From positions 1 through 64,000 of the forward strand of contig JAOTOM010002663.1 of NCBI GenBank assembly GCA_034440615.1: a stretch of DNA of 64,000 bases. Direction: 5' to 3'. A program made the translations under genes and the position numbers. This stretch comes from Ashinkailepas kermadecensis (Eukaryota; Arthropoda; Thecostraca; Neolepadidae). Shown here piece by piece: positions 20,568-32,626 of this stretch. Every line of letters starts with the position of its first letter. Position 1 is the first letter of the stretch. Below the pieces are notes generated by a model, which did no database searches, was not told the DNA's origin, and saw nothing but the letters and a program-made list of their open reading frames with translations.

Positions 20568-21974
20568 GTTTACCAGAAACTATCCGAAGAGCTGGAGGAG
20601 CGTGGAATCAGGTCCATGGATCAGTGTACCTCGAAGTACAAGACCCTGTGGCTCCAATACAACCGGCACAGAATTAGGCAACAGGTTTCGGGAGCAGCTG
20701 CAGAGAACTTACCACACCAGGAGATCCTCGACTTGCTACTAGGTGGTCGGCCTGCAGGAAATCTACACCCACATGGTGTAGATCTTTCTTTTGGACAGGA
20801 ATGTAGAGGTAAGGAGGTGGCATGGTATTCAAATTCCCTCAGTGAGGTATGAAATGGAACTATAATTTTCCTGATGCACCAGATAAGCGAGGTAAGGATT
20901 TCCATGCTGCTCTTAGGCTTCTGAGATGGAAAAAAAGGTCCCACGCTTTTTTTCATGCCGCGTTGGGCAGCATAGCTTTGTGAATTACAATCTGCTTGCA
21001 GGCACGTCAATATCAACCTTGAGCTCTGCATTCGTCTCTCTCACCAGTCATCTTGGATAGGTATCGGGGAATTCGTCCATCCGGCAAGCGTCACGAATCT
21101 AGCACATCTGCGCACTCCTCTTACCACCTACGCCTCCATCACAAACACAGTTTTTTTAAGATCTCAAAACCACAGTGATAATGCCGGTGGGTAACAATAC
21201 ATAAATTGCAGTAGCCAATTATATCCAGGGTTTGTTCACGATTCGTAGACAGACTTGGGCCTGACGGAAGATAACGATGAATTTTGCCCTGTGGTGATCA
21301 GTTAGTGTGTCGTGATACCTTGCCCGCAAACTATTGGACAGGCATCATGAATATGTATTTACGTTTGCCGTGTTGTGCCACAGGAAGCACGGGCAGCGAA
21401 GTCGTGTTCGTCACCGATCCCGCTGCTGCTCACATTCTTGATACGGACGACGTCAGCACCGTCGGCCAGTCACCCGTCGTTGGCATACCAATGAGGGCAA
21501 TTGGGCCCGGTATCTCGGTCCTGCCGCGCCGAACCGCATCTGAACATGCCGACCAGCCGCGGCCAAACACCTCGACCATGTCGGCGCTGGCTTCACCGGG
21601 GCACACCGAAACGCTGCCCAGCACCACGTCCCTGCGGATCGGATGGGCCGTCACGCCCGTCTGGAAGGCGACGGCATCCGACTCGTCTGGACGGTGACGG
21701 CCTCAGCCAAACGCTCAGGGCCGCCAACCAGCGCCGTCAGAGAGCTGGGGAAAGGGGCAGAGATCGTTCTAACTGGGAAAGGTTTTTGCTGCAGTGGGAG
21801 AGAGCAAATGACGATGAGAGGGCTTCGAGAGAAAGGAGTGAAGCCATTGACGTGGAACTTTTGGAAATTTGCCGGCAGCAGCTGCAAGAGTCGAGAGCTG
21901 CAAACTCGACCCTGCAGCAGGCAGTAGACACGTTGCGTACGCTGTTTCACCAGGCGCCGAATGCCAGGAATTAG
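20568..21974 (+). CDS. Myb/SANT-like DNA-binding gene, two exons
   Basis: Exon 20568-20808 (acceptor TTGCAG, donor GAG/GTAAGG) reads VYQKLSEELEERGI, QCTSKYKTLWLQYNRHR and LPHQEILDLLLGGRP, the second half of a Myb/SANT-like domain. Exon 21384-21974 (acceptor CACAG) is in matching phase. It starts with STGSEVVFVTD, is Ser/Pro/Thr-rich, and ends with a coiled coil (ERFLLQWERANDDERASRE ... LQQAVDTLRTLF). A frame change around 21650-21680 interrupts the second exon. The first half of the DNA-binding domain must lie upstream and was not found. Probably a Harbinger accessory protein or derivative. Confidence 0.55.
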
Positions 21975-22301
21975 TAATGCTCTCACTCGCTTGTTCAAAG
22001 CATCAGGGAAATTATTCTGTATCAGGTGATGGTTTGCGCAAGGAACACAACGTTCAGAATACATGTATATTACGGTGTCCCAGATAACATGATGGTGTTC
22101 AAAATCACGAGGTCACCCCTCCATCCCGAGCCTTGGTCTATTTTAAGCTTTCTGACAAGTTTTCAGAATTAACTACCGGTAATTATGCTTTGCTTTTACG
22201 ATTTGAAGTTTTTGCTATTTTTTTGCCCGATTTGGTGTTATGTGCGACGTTGGCGTTGCAGTCTCCCGGGAAAAGTCGCCGTTCTGGACAGGGAACGGGG
22301 A

Positions 22302-23517
22302 TGGCGCTCGAAATGGACGGATTGGCGCTAAACTGGACTATTTGGCGCTGTAAGGGGAAACGTGCCCGCAGGGCACAGTCCACTCGAAATTGGCACCCGT
22401 TTTGGCGCTGTATGGAGACTCAAATCTTAAAGTTACTATGGTGTGGATATCTGGGAGCATTTAAGGCGGGGTTAAGTTAATTAATCATGCTAAGCCATTG
22501 AGCATTACGTGTAGTTATATGTTCCTTAGCTTTAAGCACCATAACTCAGCAATATATACCTCGGAACTATTTTGGCGCCATGTGCGGACATTGGCGCTCT
22601 ATAAGGACACAATTTCATTATGCCAGCATTAAATATTGTATCAATTTAACACTCACTACCTGTAATTTACGTGGCATTAGATCATACTACTTTGGAATAA
22701 TAGTGCTATTTACATATTCAACCTCACACAATGACACATTTTTCTTCAGATCATTGCACTTTTGGACACAGAACGATCTTGCATTTTTATATTATCAGTT
22801 TCAGCTCAATGTCTATTGGAGTTGTAGCAAATCTTCCTGGCCTTGCGGGCAGAGTGCACTTAAAGAACGCACCTTCTAAATTTGCACGGCTGGCCTAAAA
22901 GTGCCTTGGAATAGACGAAGTAAATTGCCAGGATTAAAATGTGGGCCTTTTGAACCACATACATTGACTACGTGACCTGTTTTGGATTGTTTTACATTTC
23001 AAGTTGCCACTTAGTCCAGCAATGGCGCCATTGCTCCCTGCCGCATACAGCGCCAAACTGTCCACATACAGCGCCAATGGGCTACGGTGTTGGCATTGTC
23101 CGGCTCAAGCGCCATTGAAAACCCGGAATTTTCCTCAGATATTTACTTCAATATTGGACTAAAGACTAAGTAAACACCTTCCCCAGCTTCATTTATCAGC
23201 CAGCATCACAATAAAGGCTGGCATATACATCATCGACGCCGACCGAGTCGTCACTGGAAATAATTAAGCCTGTAATAAACCAATGCAAAGTAAGCAGGCC
23301 TGTGCCACAGAAAACACTCCGTTTATTGTCCGGGATCAAACTGAGGTACTTTGTGCACATATTCGTTGGTTAAATCACTTGAAATTGTGTGTTTTACATC
23401 TTGAGATACCATTATGTCCCGCAGTAGCGCCATTGCTTCCTGTCGCATACAGCGCCAAACAGTCCACATACAGCGCCAATAGGCTACAATATTGGCATTG
23501 TCCGGTCTAAGCGCCAT
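22302..23517. repeat. Oriented clusters of a TTGGCGCTGTA-type motif
   Basis: TGGCGC in plus orientation occurs at about 22302, 22323, 22343, 22403, 22572 and 22591. Its reverse complement occurs at about 23049, 23070, 23108, 23427, 23451, 23472 and 23510. The longest shared form is TTTGGCGCTGTA preceded by TGGAC. The arrangement (inward on the left, outward on the right) resembles subterminal inverted sites of a transposon. A direct duplication of about 200 bp (22965-23172 and 23365-23575) lies inside the right cluster. Confidence 0.6.
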
Positions 23518-23575
23518 TGAAAACCCGGCATTTTTCCCAGATATCTACTTCACTGTTGGACTAAAGACTAAGTTT
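22965..23575 (+). repeat. Direct duplication of about 200 bp before a transposon ORF
   Basis: Two diverged copies, each with CATACAGCGCCAAAC, CCACATACAGCGCCAAT, CATTGAAAACCCGG and the ending GGACTAAAGACTAAG. The second copy ends directly before ATG 23578, so it is probably the 5' leader or promoter of the ORF, and the first copy is a duplicate. Confidence 0.65.
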
Positions 23576-23577
23576 TG

Positions 23578-24277
23578 ATGGCCAAGCGAATAGATATTAG
23601 CGAGAAAAGGAGACTGCAGCAGGAACGATGCGGAAGAGACCCGACATGTGAAGGCGCTGAGGCAAGTACAAGTCAGATAAATGAAGAAGATGAACAAACT
23701 GACGCGGATGAAGAGCTCGATGAGTCAGATGGCGATGCCTCCGATAGAGACGTGGACTTTTATCGGCCTACGGGGCGAGAATGTGCCGGCCGGAAGCGCG
23801 TCGCAACGGAACTATGTGCAACGCATGACCGGTTGAATATGAGTTTCAGACAACGAGCGATGGCAACCACCCATACAATAGCTTTATCTGGGGGCGAAGC
23901 GCAGAAATTAGCCACGTCCAAAAGCAGCTTACATCGCGCTGCAAAGAAGGCCAGAAAGAATAAAGCTGATGACATTAGGGAGAATTTCGTACCGCCTTCG
24001 CATCCTGTTGTGCATTTCGACACGAAGATGATCTCGCCAAAGGGACGCGACGTGGATGACCGGGGAGCAGTTCTGATAAGTGGTGGCGATGAGCTCCCGG
24101 TACCGAAACTTCTGGGTATACCACTATTCCAAAGTAGTAAGGGTGTTGATGTGGTTGCAACAGTGGTAAACACATTAAATGAGAACAATGTTAAACTCCA
24201 CACAGTCACGGGTATTGTGTACGACACTACAGCATCCAACTCTGGCCGATCCGTGTGTATATGCATGTGTCAACTTG
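23578..24277 (+). pseudogene. Unnamed transposon-type protein, N-terminal two thirds
   Basis: 233 codons from ATG 23578. An acidic region (residues 30-60), then a Lys/Arg-rich part (near 120-135), then a conserved block: HPVVHFDTKMISPKGRD, LISGGDELPVPKLLGIPLF and VTGIVYDTTASNSGR. This block (HxDxK, LLGxP, FDTTAxNTG) recurs in many invertebrate proteins that I believe are transposon-derived; HFDTK and YDTTA could be catalytic aspartates. I cannot name the family. The frame continues after SNSGR into sequence unlike relatives, so an intron may begin near 24250. A LINE interrupts it at 24278. Confidence 0.5.
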
Positions 24278-25187
24278 ATGATTATTGGGGTTTTGGGGTG
24301 CGTCAACCCATGTGGGTTATATTGCACCCATAACAAACTTATTTAGACACGCGTTAAATTGTCACGTCCCAATAACAGATGTGATATCACCTAGGGAGGT
24401 GCATATATCACTTCAAATTGTATCTCCGCGAGGAAGGCCAAAACTGCTCTGTTATATATAACTCGGGAATCGTTTCCAAGTAAGTCTACTAATCTAAGAG
24501 TATGCGCTTCATATCCGAAGTGCCGCCTGCGTTCTTCTGCATATGCTGGGCACGCCACCAGCACATGGTGCACAGTCAGCGCAGCATTACACTTCACACA
24601 TTCCAGTCTGTCGTCCCCGCACAGTAAGTATCTATGTGTTGCTAGCGTGTGGCCAATTCTGAGGCGACAAATGGCCACTTCGTCCCTTCTAGTTCGACTG
24701 AATGACGAGGGCCACAGCGCCAAGTGTGGTTTGATTCGCTTTAATTTGCTTTGTTCTATTCGGTCCCAGCTTTCCTGCCACTGCCTGAAAAGAAATGATG
24801 ATATAGTTGGGTAGTGGTCACTAGCAGGAAGTGGAAGCGCACGGCGACATGGTGCGTGTGCTGCACGCCCTGCAGCCTGATCTGCCAGCTCATTTCCACG
24901 GATTCCTACATGTGCTGGAATCCAGCAAAGTGAGACCTGCTTTCCCATACGATGGAGCGAAGTGAGTTGCAGTAAAATGTCTCGTACAATGACGTTTCGG
25001 GGATAAAAACTACGCAGTGCCAAGAGACTGCTGAGAGAGTCAGTCAGAATAACGTGTAAAACCTCGTCGTCAACCTCGATGTATGCCAGTGCTTTGTTGA
25101 TGGCGATCAACTCGGCCGTGAAGACCGTGGCGTGTGGCGGCAGGGAGAATGATCTTGTGACGGATCCTCTCACGAAGTCGGGGGGGG
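24278..25187 (-). mobile_element. 5'-truncated LINE with RNase H end
   Basis: Bounded by the 12-bp duplication TGTGTCAACTTG (24266-24277, 25188-25199). The minus-strand frame 25173-24391 encodes the C-terminal part of ORF2: RNase H (AELIAINKALAYI, LTDSLSSLLAL, CWIPAHVGIRGNELAD) and a Cys/His region (RIGHTLATHRYLLCGD ... CVKCN ... HHVLVACP). The 3' UTR has the hairpin GGGTGC/GCACCC and ends in ATC repeats. It is I/Jockey-like by its RNase H and Cys/His end. Reverse transcriptase and endonuclease are missing by truncation. Confidence 0.85.
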
Positions 25188-25199
25188 TGTGTCAACTTG

Positions 25200-25650
25200 C
25201 GATCCAGGTGTCTGTGTGTGGATGCGGTTGTGTTGCATAAGTGATTGCCTTAGGCGGTGTAAGGAACCGATTTTATCAGGGTCCAGGATGCCGTCATTGT
25301 GTTTAATGATGGCTTTTTGTTCCTAATCCACCTTGAATAATACATATCCACCTTGAATAATACACCTTGATGTGGGCTCATGTTAATGTGTATGTATTTT
25401 ACGAGTATGTAGATTTTGTGATATGTAAAATGAAGGCGATTCACTTTGCGGTGTCACGAGGTGCACTTGGCGTGTGTATTTTGTGGCTTTTGTAGCAAAG
25501 CATTTACTGTTGAGGAAGGCCCGTGGCCGAAATATATACAATGCGAATTTAGATTATTTCTTTGTTTTAAGATGAGCATAAGGTTATTTTACGCATTTTC
25601 CTTAGTAACAGATGTAATTTAATTAAGGTAGGGATTTCTTTTTTTGCATA
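25200..25650. other. No gene recognised
   Basis: The remainder of the interrupted transposon locus and AT-rich DNA. A duplicated phrase CCACCTTGAATAATACA occurs near 25328 and 25350. Confidence 0.4.
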
Positions 25651-25653
25651 TGC

Positions 25654-26880
25654 TAGTTAGTTAGTTATTGTGGTTTAGGGGCGCATCGACTGCATAGGTC
25701 ATTTCGCGCCCATAACTCAGTCATTTAAACATAATAGCGAGTGAACGTCAGTTCGGATAACGAGTTATACGACGATGTCGAATCTGTTCATAATAAAACT
25801 GGTGCTAGCCATGTTTGCAGCAGCATGTTAATGAATGGTGTAAATCACGGAAAACCCAACTTTCAAGAGGAATTTAAAAAGCTCTCCTGATTGAACAATG
25901 TCCGACTCATCCCCTAATACTTCCCGAAGCGCGACAGAGGTACGTCCAAAGTGACGTCTCCGTTCGTGGGCAAGCCGGGGACATGATACTAAAATGTGTC
26001 GCACTGACATTGGTGCGGTGCACCTCGGGCACCGTGGTGTCTCGTCACCGCTGAGGAGATACCGGTGTGTCGCATAAGTATGTCCCAAACGCAGGCGACA
26101 CAGGGACACCTCGTGGTCTCTGTTTCGGTGTGATGATGAAGCCCACTCACCAATATAGGGCTTTAGTCTTCAGCTTGTTGTTTGTTATAGAGTTCCAGTT
26201 TGCCTGCCACTTGCCGGAAATACAACCTTCGACAGATGAGTAGAAGTCCCTGGCAGGAAGCGGGAGGGAACGTGTGCACGGGGCCCGTGCACCTCGCTTC
26301 GCCGCAGCATCCGCTGCCTCGTTCCCACAGATTCCCACATGGCTCGGAATCCAACATAGAATAACCGTTTTTCCAGCGCAGGTCAGCAGTGTAAGCCTAC
26401 GTAAAATATCTTGTGCAAGTGGGTTCGACGGATAAAACGCTTTTATAGTCATGAGACTGCTAAGAGAATCGGTGTAAATTATATTCCGCGTGTCATCACA
26501 TGTTATAATGAAACTAGTGCCTTGTCTAGGGCAACCAACTCAGACGTATATACAGATGCATGCGGCGGAAGCGAAAACGTCCTGACGACTGTGCCCATTA
26601 CAAACGCACAGCCAACACCAGACTCGGTCTTGGATCCATCTGTGTAGGTGCCTGTAAAATGACTGTAAGATGCCATTAACTCTAGTGCCCTTAGTCTGAA
26701 TTCCTCAGGAACGACCGTGCACTTTTTGAGACATGACAGCGAAATGTCAATATCTGATATGATGCGTCAATATCGCCAAGCCGCGATATGATGATTTCAG
26801 AGCCTTGTGTCACTTTGCACTCCAGACTCAGCAAGATGAAGCGTGCAGGGCAGTCGACGATAAACATGTTTTTTTCACAG
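25654..26880 (-). mobile_element. 5'-truncated LINE, RNase H end, frameshifted
   Basis: Minus strand. The RNase H domain starts near 26650 (TDGSKTESGVGCAFV), continues with AQDILRRLTLLTCAGK and CWIPSHVGICGNEAADAAAKR (26452-26147), and ends with the Cys/His segment LRLGHTYATHRYLLSGDE (to 25828). Frames change near 26490 and 26140. The 3' UTR carries GGGCGC/GCGCCC and an AACT tail at 25654. The same 3' end is the insert at 1766-1965. The 5' junction near 26880 is approximate. Confidence 0.75.
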
Positions 26881-27269
26881 CAAGCGGTAAGTATGTTGGT
26901 AGGTACCACCACAACCAATTTTTACCTGCCTACCTATACATACCTGGCTATATAAGCTGGTAATTGTCAAGTAGGCATCACATTGCATAGTACCCAATGC
27001 CAAGGTAGTACTGAATGATGAGTAAAAGACAAAACCTAACTGTAGCTAACTTATCCTAACCCTGGGGACTTAGACCTTTAGCAACCAGTGGTCATACTTT
27101 TGGTGATCTGTGCCATCAGCAACATTTGGTGGCCTAAGCCTATGGGGTCAGGAAGTGTGACTCCCACCTTGCTTCTAGTTAATGTTGTGCTTTTTATACC
27201 ACTCATATATGCACACTTTTATTTGATGCATGTGTGGACTTGCAGTTTGTTTATCTTGCTCACTAGAAG

Positions 27270-29779
27270 ACGCTGGCCGAGACGCCCGGAGACGCTGGCC
27301 GAGATCCAGCGGCAGCTGGCCCACGCGGTGACGCGCACGGTCACTAAGGAAGTGGCCGCAGCCGACGCCTTCGCACTCATCCTCGATGAGACGACGGGCG
27401 TGACTCGGCGCGAGCAGATGGCCATCTGCCTCCGTTATGTCACCGAGGACCTGCAGGTCAAGGAGGCCTTCTTTGGACAGTACCAGGCCGAGTCTACGTC
27501 GTCCGAGGCTTTGTTCGGCCTCGTCGAGGACGCGCTGACTCGTCTCCAGCTGCCCTTCTCCAAGTTGAGGGGACAGTGCTACGACGGTGCGGCCAACATG
27601 GCCGGAGCCTTTCGAGGTGAGCCATGTTTTGGCAAATAATCTGGCATTTTGTTACTAGAATTGTTTCGTCAAAATAGCCGTACATAAAATATAACAATAT
27701 AGCCAAATATGGTACATTTAAGCTAAAATAATGGCTTCAAAATGAATCAAGTTTGTTTTATTTCATACATTATGTCACAGAGTGATCATATTATTTTCCT
27801 TGATTTTAAGCTTCTACATGCCCCTTGTGGTCTTGTCTACGGTATAGAGGCGCGGATGAATGACATGTGGCCTCTTCTCAAAGTTGGTCTAATGTAAAAA
27901 GGAACTTATTTGTCATGGTATAATAACTTGGTCATGCACATTTGTTTTTGCAATGGTGTTTGTAACTACTTTCTACCATAGTAAAAAGTAGGCCCAATAG
28001 GCGTACCCGTTGGGGGATAGCAGGACAAGTGTCTCCTAACTTTCAAAGCTGTGGGTCGGGAGTGGGCGGTGTCCTCCCTGACTTTTGGAAACTGTCCAAA
28101 CGTTATCATGCTTTTAAACGAAAAATTATCAAGGACAGTCATCCGACGCTAATGTGGCCGAAATTCGAGGACTTTTGGTGTGTGGGGGTGGGGAAGGTGT
28201 GATGCCCCTGGTCGTGTGCTCGCCCCTCCCTCAATCATTTTGCAACAATTACACCCACGTTTTTCATTCAGCTTCCAAGGTGTGGTTGGTTTGTTCATAC
28301 GCAACATGTTTTCTGAAATAGTACAACATCGGTGAAGCTGTGAGCTATCCATGGGAATATGGTTTCGGGTCAATCTTGGAAAAAGAAAAGCAAATTGCTT
28401 GATTTGATGACTGTATTTTTGTAATGAGCTTTTAAATATATGTCAACTAATTTTCACACAACTTTCGATTCTTTTAGCTACACGGTTTTGTTTCCTTAGT
28501 CGTCACCCCTCCTCCAAGCATCTTTAGCGTGCATTTACGCACCACTATGTATCGCATAACCTAATTCAGCTTCATCATTTGCAGGTGTCCAAGCTCGAGT
28601 CAAAGCGGTAGAGCCGCGCGCAGTGTTTGTTCATTGCACAGCACACCGTCTCAACCTGGTGGTCCAGGGGCGCTGAACGGCGTGCGGGAGGTCCGCGACG
28701 CTGTGCAAGAGGTGGCCCGCATGGTGAATTTCTGCCGTGACTCGCCAAAGAGGCTGGTAGCGCTCGAGCATGCCGGCGCCCAGACGTCGCTCCGTCCGCT
28801 CTGCCCCACCCGGTGGACCTGCAGCGAGGCGTGTCTGGCCTGTATTCGTAGAGAGTACGGCCCCCGCCTGGCCAGTCTGGAGGACATCGCGGACGACCCG
28901 ACGAGTCGGCCGGAGGTTGCCGGCACCGCCAGCGGGTTCAGCAGGCTGCTGCGCGACTTCGGATTTTTCTTCGGGTTCCGGCTCGCGCTGCTGCTGCTGG
29001 GGCTGACGACGCCGGTCATGCGGTCAGTGCAAGGTCGCTCGCAGTCGGTGTCGGCCAACCTCCAGCTGATCAGTGCCCTGCGAGAGGTCGTCATGTCCCA
29101 GCGCGAGTGTTTTGAGCGCTTCTGGGATGAGGTGGTGCGCGATGCGGAGCGCTTAGGTGTGGATCGGCCTCGACTGCGGCGCCAGACGCGTCCGCCCCGG
29201 CGTCTCGACGAGGGCGTCGCACCCCACCACCCTGCTACCCCGGAGGAGCACTACTGCCGAGTGTACCGGGAGGCCGTGGACTGGCTGGCCGGCGCCATCT
29301 CTGGCCGGTACGCCTCGGATGAGCCGGCTCTGGCCACAGCCGAGCGTGCCCTGCTCACGGCCGACGACGCGGCGCTGACGGAGACGGCAAAGTTCTACAA
29401 CATGGACCTGGACCGACTCCGCCTGCACAGCCAGATGCTGGGAGACGTGGCGCGGCAGAGGGAGGCACCTCTGTCCACCTTGGATGACGTTGTGGCCCTG
29501 CTGCGCGATGACGGCCTGCGTCAGGTGTTGCCGGCCGCCACCACACTGCTGCGAGTCATACTCACGGCCCCAGCAACCACTTGCACCGCCGAACGCCTGT
29601 TCAGCCTGCTCCGGCGCCTCAAGAGCTGGCTCCGCTCTACCATGAGCCAGGAGCGGCTCAACCACGCCGCCATGCTCGCCACCTACCCCGAGGTGCTGGA
29701 TGGGCTGGACTGGGAGGCCGAACTGAGGCTGTTCGCCGCCCAGTCGGCTCAGCGGGTGAACGTGTTTGGCCGTTGCTAG
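27270..29779 (+). CDS. hAT/ZMYM1-like transposase, two exons
   Basis: Exon 1 (to 27616) reads ETLAEIQRQLAHAVTRTV, ALILDETTGVTRREQMAICLRYV with the first catalytic Asp, and LRGQCYDGAANMAGAFRG (second Asp). Donor G/GTGAGC. The intron is 27617-28584 with acceptor TTTGCAG. Exon 2 begins GVQARVKAVEPRAVFVHCTAHRLNLVVQG, then a long helical region, SLRPLCPTRW, and a C-terminal hAT dimerisation region (TTCTAERLFSLLRRLKSWLRSTMSQERLNHAAML). The frame breaks once, at the 4-G run 28667-28670, consistent with a lost G; otherwise 380 codons are open. The TTF/BED zinc-finger N terminus is not seen. GC-rich compared with its surroundings. Confidence 0.75.
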
Positions 29780-29857
29780 CGTTCACCTACAGCAGGTGTT
29801 GCTGCGGTACGATCGAGTGCCGCTGCTGTCGCGCGGCCGAGTGCTGCGGCCCTGGTC

Positions 29858-31075
29858 CGCCACAGTGAACGGTGTGCTCCGCGGCCTTGGTCCGCCACAG
29901 TGGACGGTGTGGTCCGCGACCTCGGTCCGCCACAGTAAACGGTGTGCTCCGCGGCCTCGGTCCGCCACAGTGGACGGTGTGGTCCGCGACCTCGGTCCGC
30001 CACAGTGAACGGTGTGCTCCGCGGCCCTGGTCCGCCACAGTGGACGGTGTGCTCCGCAGCCTTGGTCCGCCACAGTGGACGGTGTGCTCCGCGGCCTCGA
30101 TCCGCCACAGTGGACGGTGTGCTCCGCGGCCTCGGTCCGCCACAGTGGACGGTGTGGTCCGCGACCTCGGTCCGCCACAGTGAACGGTGTGCTCCTCGGC
30201 CTTGGTTTGCCTCAGTGGACGGTGTGCTCCTCTGCCTCGGTCTGCCACAGTGGACGGTGTGCCCCGTGGCCCTTGTCCGCCACAGTGGACGGTGTGCTCC
30301 GCAGCCCCGGTCCGCCACAGTGGACGGTGTGCTCCTCGGCCTTGGTTTGCCTCAGTGGACGGTGTGCTCCTCTGCCTCGGTCTGCCACAGTGGACGGTGT
30401 GCCCCGTGGCCCTTGTCCGCCACAGTGGACGGTGTGTTCCGCAGCCCCGGTCCGCCACAGTGGACGGTGTGCTCCGCAGGCCCGGTCCGCCACAGTGGAC
30501 GATGTGATCCGCGGCCCCGATCCGCCACAATGGACGGTGTGCTCCGCGGCCCCGGTCCGCCACAGTGAACGGTGTTCTCCTCGGCCTTGGTTCTCCTCAG
30601 TGGACGGTGTGCTCCTCTGCCTTGGTCCGCCACAGTGGGCGGTGTGCTCTGCGGCCATGGTCCGCCACAGTGGACGGTGTGCTCTGCGGCCATGGTCCGC
30701 CACAGTGGACGGTGTGCCCCGCAGCCCCGGTCCGCCACAGTGGACGGTGTGCTCTGCGGCCCTGGTTCGCCACAGTGGACGGTGTGCTCCGCAGCCCCGG
30801 TCCGCCACAGTGGACGGTGTGCTCTGCGGCCCTGGTCCGCCACAGTGGACGGTGTGCTCTGCGGCCATGGTCCGCCACAGTGGACGGTGTGCTCTGCGGC
30901 CCTGGTCCGCCACAGTGGACGGTGTGCTCTGCGGCCCCGGTCCGCCACAGTGGACGGTGTGCTCCGCGGCCCCGGTCCGCCACAGTGGACGGTGTGCTCC
31001 GCGGCCCCGGTCCGCCACAGTGGACGGTGTGCTCCGCGGCCCCGGTCCGCCACAGTGGACGGTGTGCTCCGCGTC
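29858..31075 (+). repeat. 35-bp GC-rich minisatellite, about 35 copies
   Basis: Unit GTCCGCCACAGTGGACGGTG plus 15 more GC-rich bases (TGCTCCGCGGCC-type). It begins 80 bp after the hAT stop. A four-unit block (about 140 bp) starting CTCGGCCTTGGTTTGCC occurs at 30193 and 30333, which shows block duplication. Because 35 is not a multiple of three and the unit has no stop in any frame, both strands carry open frames of 180-392 codons. They have no family features and are artefacts of the repeat. Confidence 0.95.
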
Positions 31076-31124
31076 CCAGCTGTTTCTGGATTTTGCCATC
31101 CATGACATCGTCATCTTTACAAAA

Positions 31125-31310
31125 TATCCTCTCGTTCTTTCCATTCGGAGGTTTTATGGTACTGTTCGACAATTAATTATTCAGTGGTAAGGTTTCCATG
31201 ATTCACTGGAAACTGCGAAGTGAGATTCTAATGTCACTGGTTCTAATGAAAATATCCTCTATTCGGTCACTGAAAAATTGTCCTCTCTTCATCCAGGATT
31301 ACAAAGTATA
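31125..31310 (+). repeat. Diverged dispersed repeat (copy of 18855-19040)
   Basis: Both copies share TATCCTCT, a TTCTTTC-type word, CATT-GGAGG, TGTT-GACAATTAA and ATTCACT-GAAA in the same order. The copy at 31125 directly follows the minisatellite. A stray diverged minisatellite unit is at 31329-31371. Confidence 0.5.
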
Positions 31311-31371
31311 TATCCAGCCCTGGTGGAAGGTGTGTACTCCACGGCCTTGGTCCGTCAAAGTGGACGACGTG

Positions 31372-32626
31372 AGATTAATTCCGGCTTTGCATCATCTTTC
31401 CGAGCAGTTTTCTGTGCATTCGCTATGGGCGTAAAATGACGATTTGCCTCCGGAACAGAAACAAATAAGGTCCGGTCACCCGATGTCGGGTCATTGGTTG
31501 TCCGCCCAATGTCATGTTGCACTACTTACGTGGCTCTAAAACTGAATTCAAAATTGACTTCGCAAGGAACAGTAGCATTCAGCATAAGACGACAGTGCGG
31601 GTGCAATATAGCCGAAGCAGCTGACGCGCACACGAATTCCAACTACACACACGAGACAACAATGTATAATATCATGACACTTGACCTGGTCCTGCGTTAT
31701 TTTCCTTTTCAAATTTTTGAAAGCAGAATGCCTATACCACGCTTTTTTCATGTTTTGCATGGGAAGTGTCCCCGCACTACGATAAGAAGACGGAATTTGA
31801 ACTGACCTCAGTGAATTATCCTTGACCTTAATTAATATGTCGAGATATCAGAATAGTTTTACTTGATGAAAGAACATTATGTTCTGAGATTGGTGTTGGT
31901 ATGCTGCAACTACTGCGAATGGCGGCAGTTGGGAAAGTTTGGAATATTACCATCTGACCCGTCCCAAGTTAATTTACAAGTGGAAGTAAAAGTGAAATTG
32001 GTTATTGCGGTCGAGAAGGCAAAGATAGTGGGGTCCAGGCACCACCAAAATATAAGGAACTCAACATTGACCTTTCCTCGATCATGCAGAGGATTACAAG
32101 TACCAACAGGGTTGCAGTAAAGCATGATCATGTTGCCACACACTCGTGGCCGGGACCGTGCCAATTTCGCCGAGTTGAAAACTGCTTCTGCCATTATTTT
32201 TTTCGAAGTTTTTTTTTCCATTTTCGATCCCATCAAAGAAATAATTCGAGCCGACATATCCATTTAAAAACCATCCGATGGCCCTTCTGGGGAATCTCCT
32301 GAGCTAACCTCGGACACATTGGCCGTGGCCGGAGAGGCCCGTACCCAGTGCGACACATTCTTGCTCCTCCCTGCGCCATTGCGTACGGACTGAGTTTTCA
32401 GGCTGTTGTAAAAAATCAAAACAAAAACAAATAGTGAAACGATTGCACCGATCGATGTCTGTGATCCGTTGTGCATTTCAGTTTGTTTGGTGTGTGTGTC
32501 GACCGACTAGACTCGGCGATTACGTGCATCAATACACATGGTTGATGAGAGAACATTGGTATCCATTTCGACACTTTTGTGGAGGCTGTGTCCCTTCCCA
32601 GACTCTAAACTCTCCCCAACAATAAC
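31372..32626. other. No gene recognised
   Basis: Open frames up to 117 codons, without recognised domains. Confidence 0.4.

Noticed and set aside
29872..31190. Long proteins of 180-392 residues on both strands
   Set aside because: They are translations of a 35-bp repeat that lacks stop codons in every frame. They contain only the repeat-encoded pattern.
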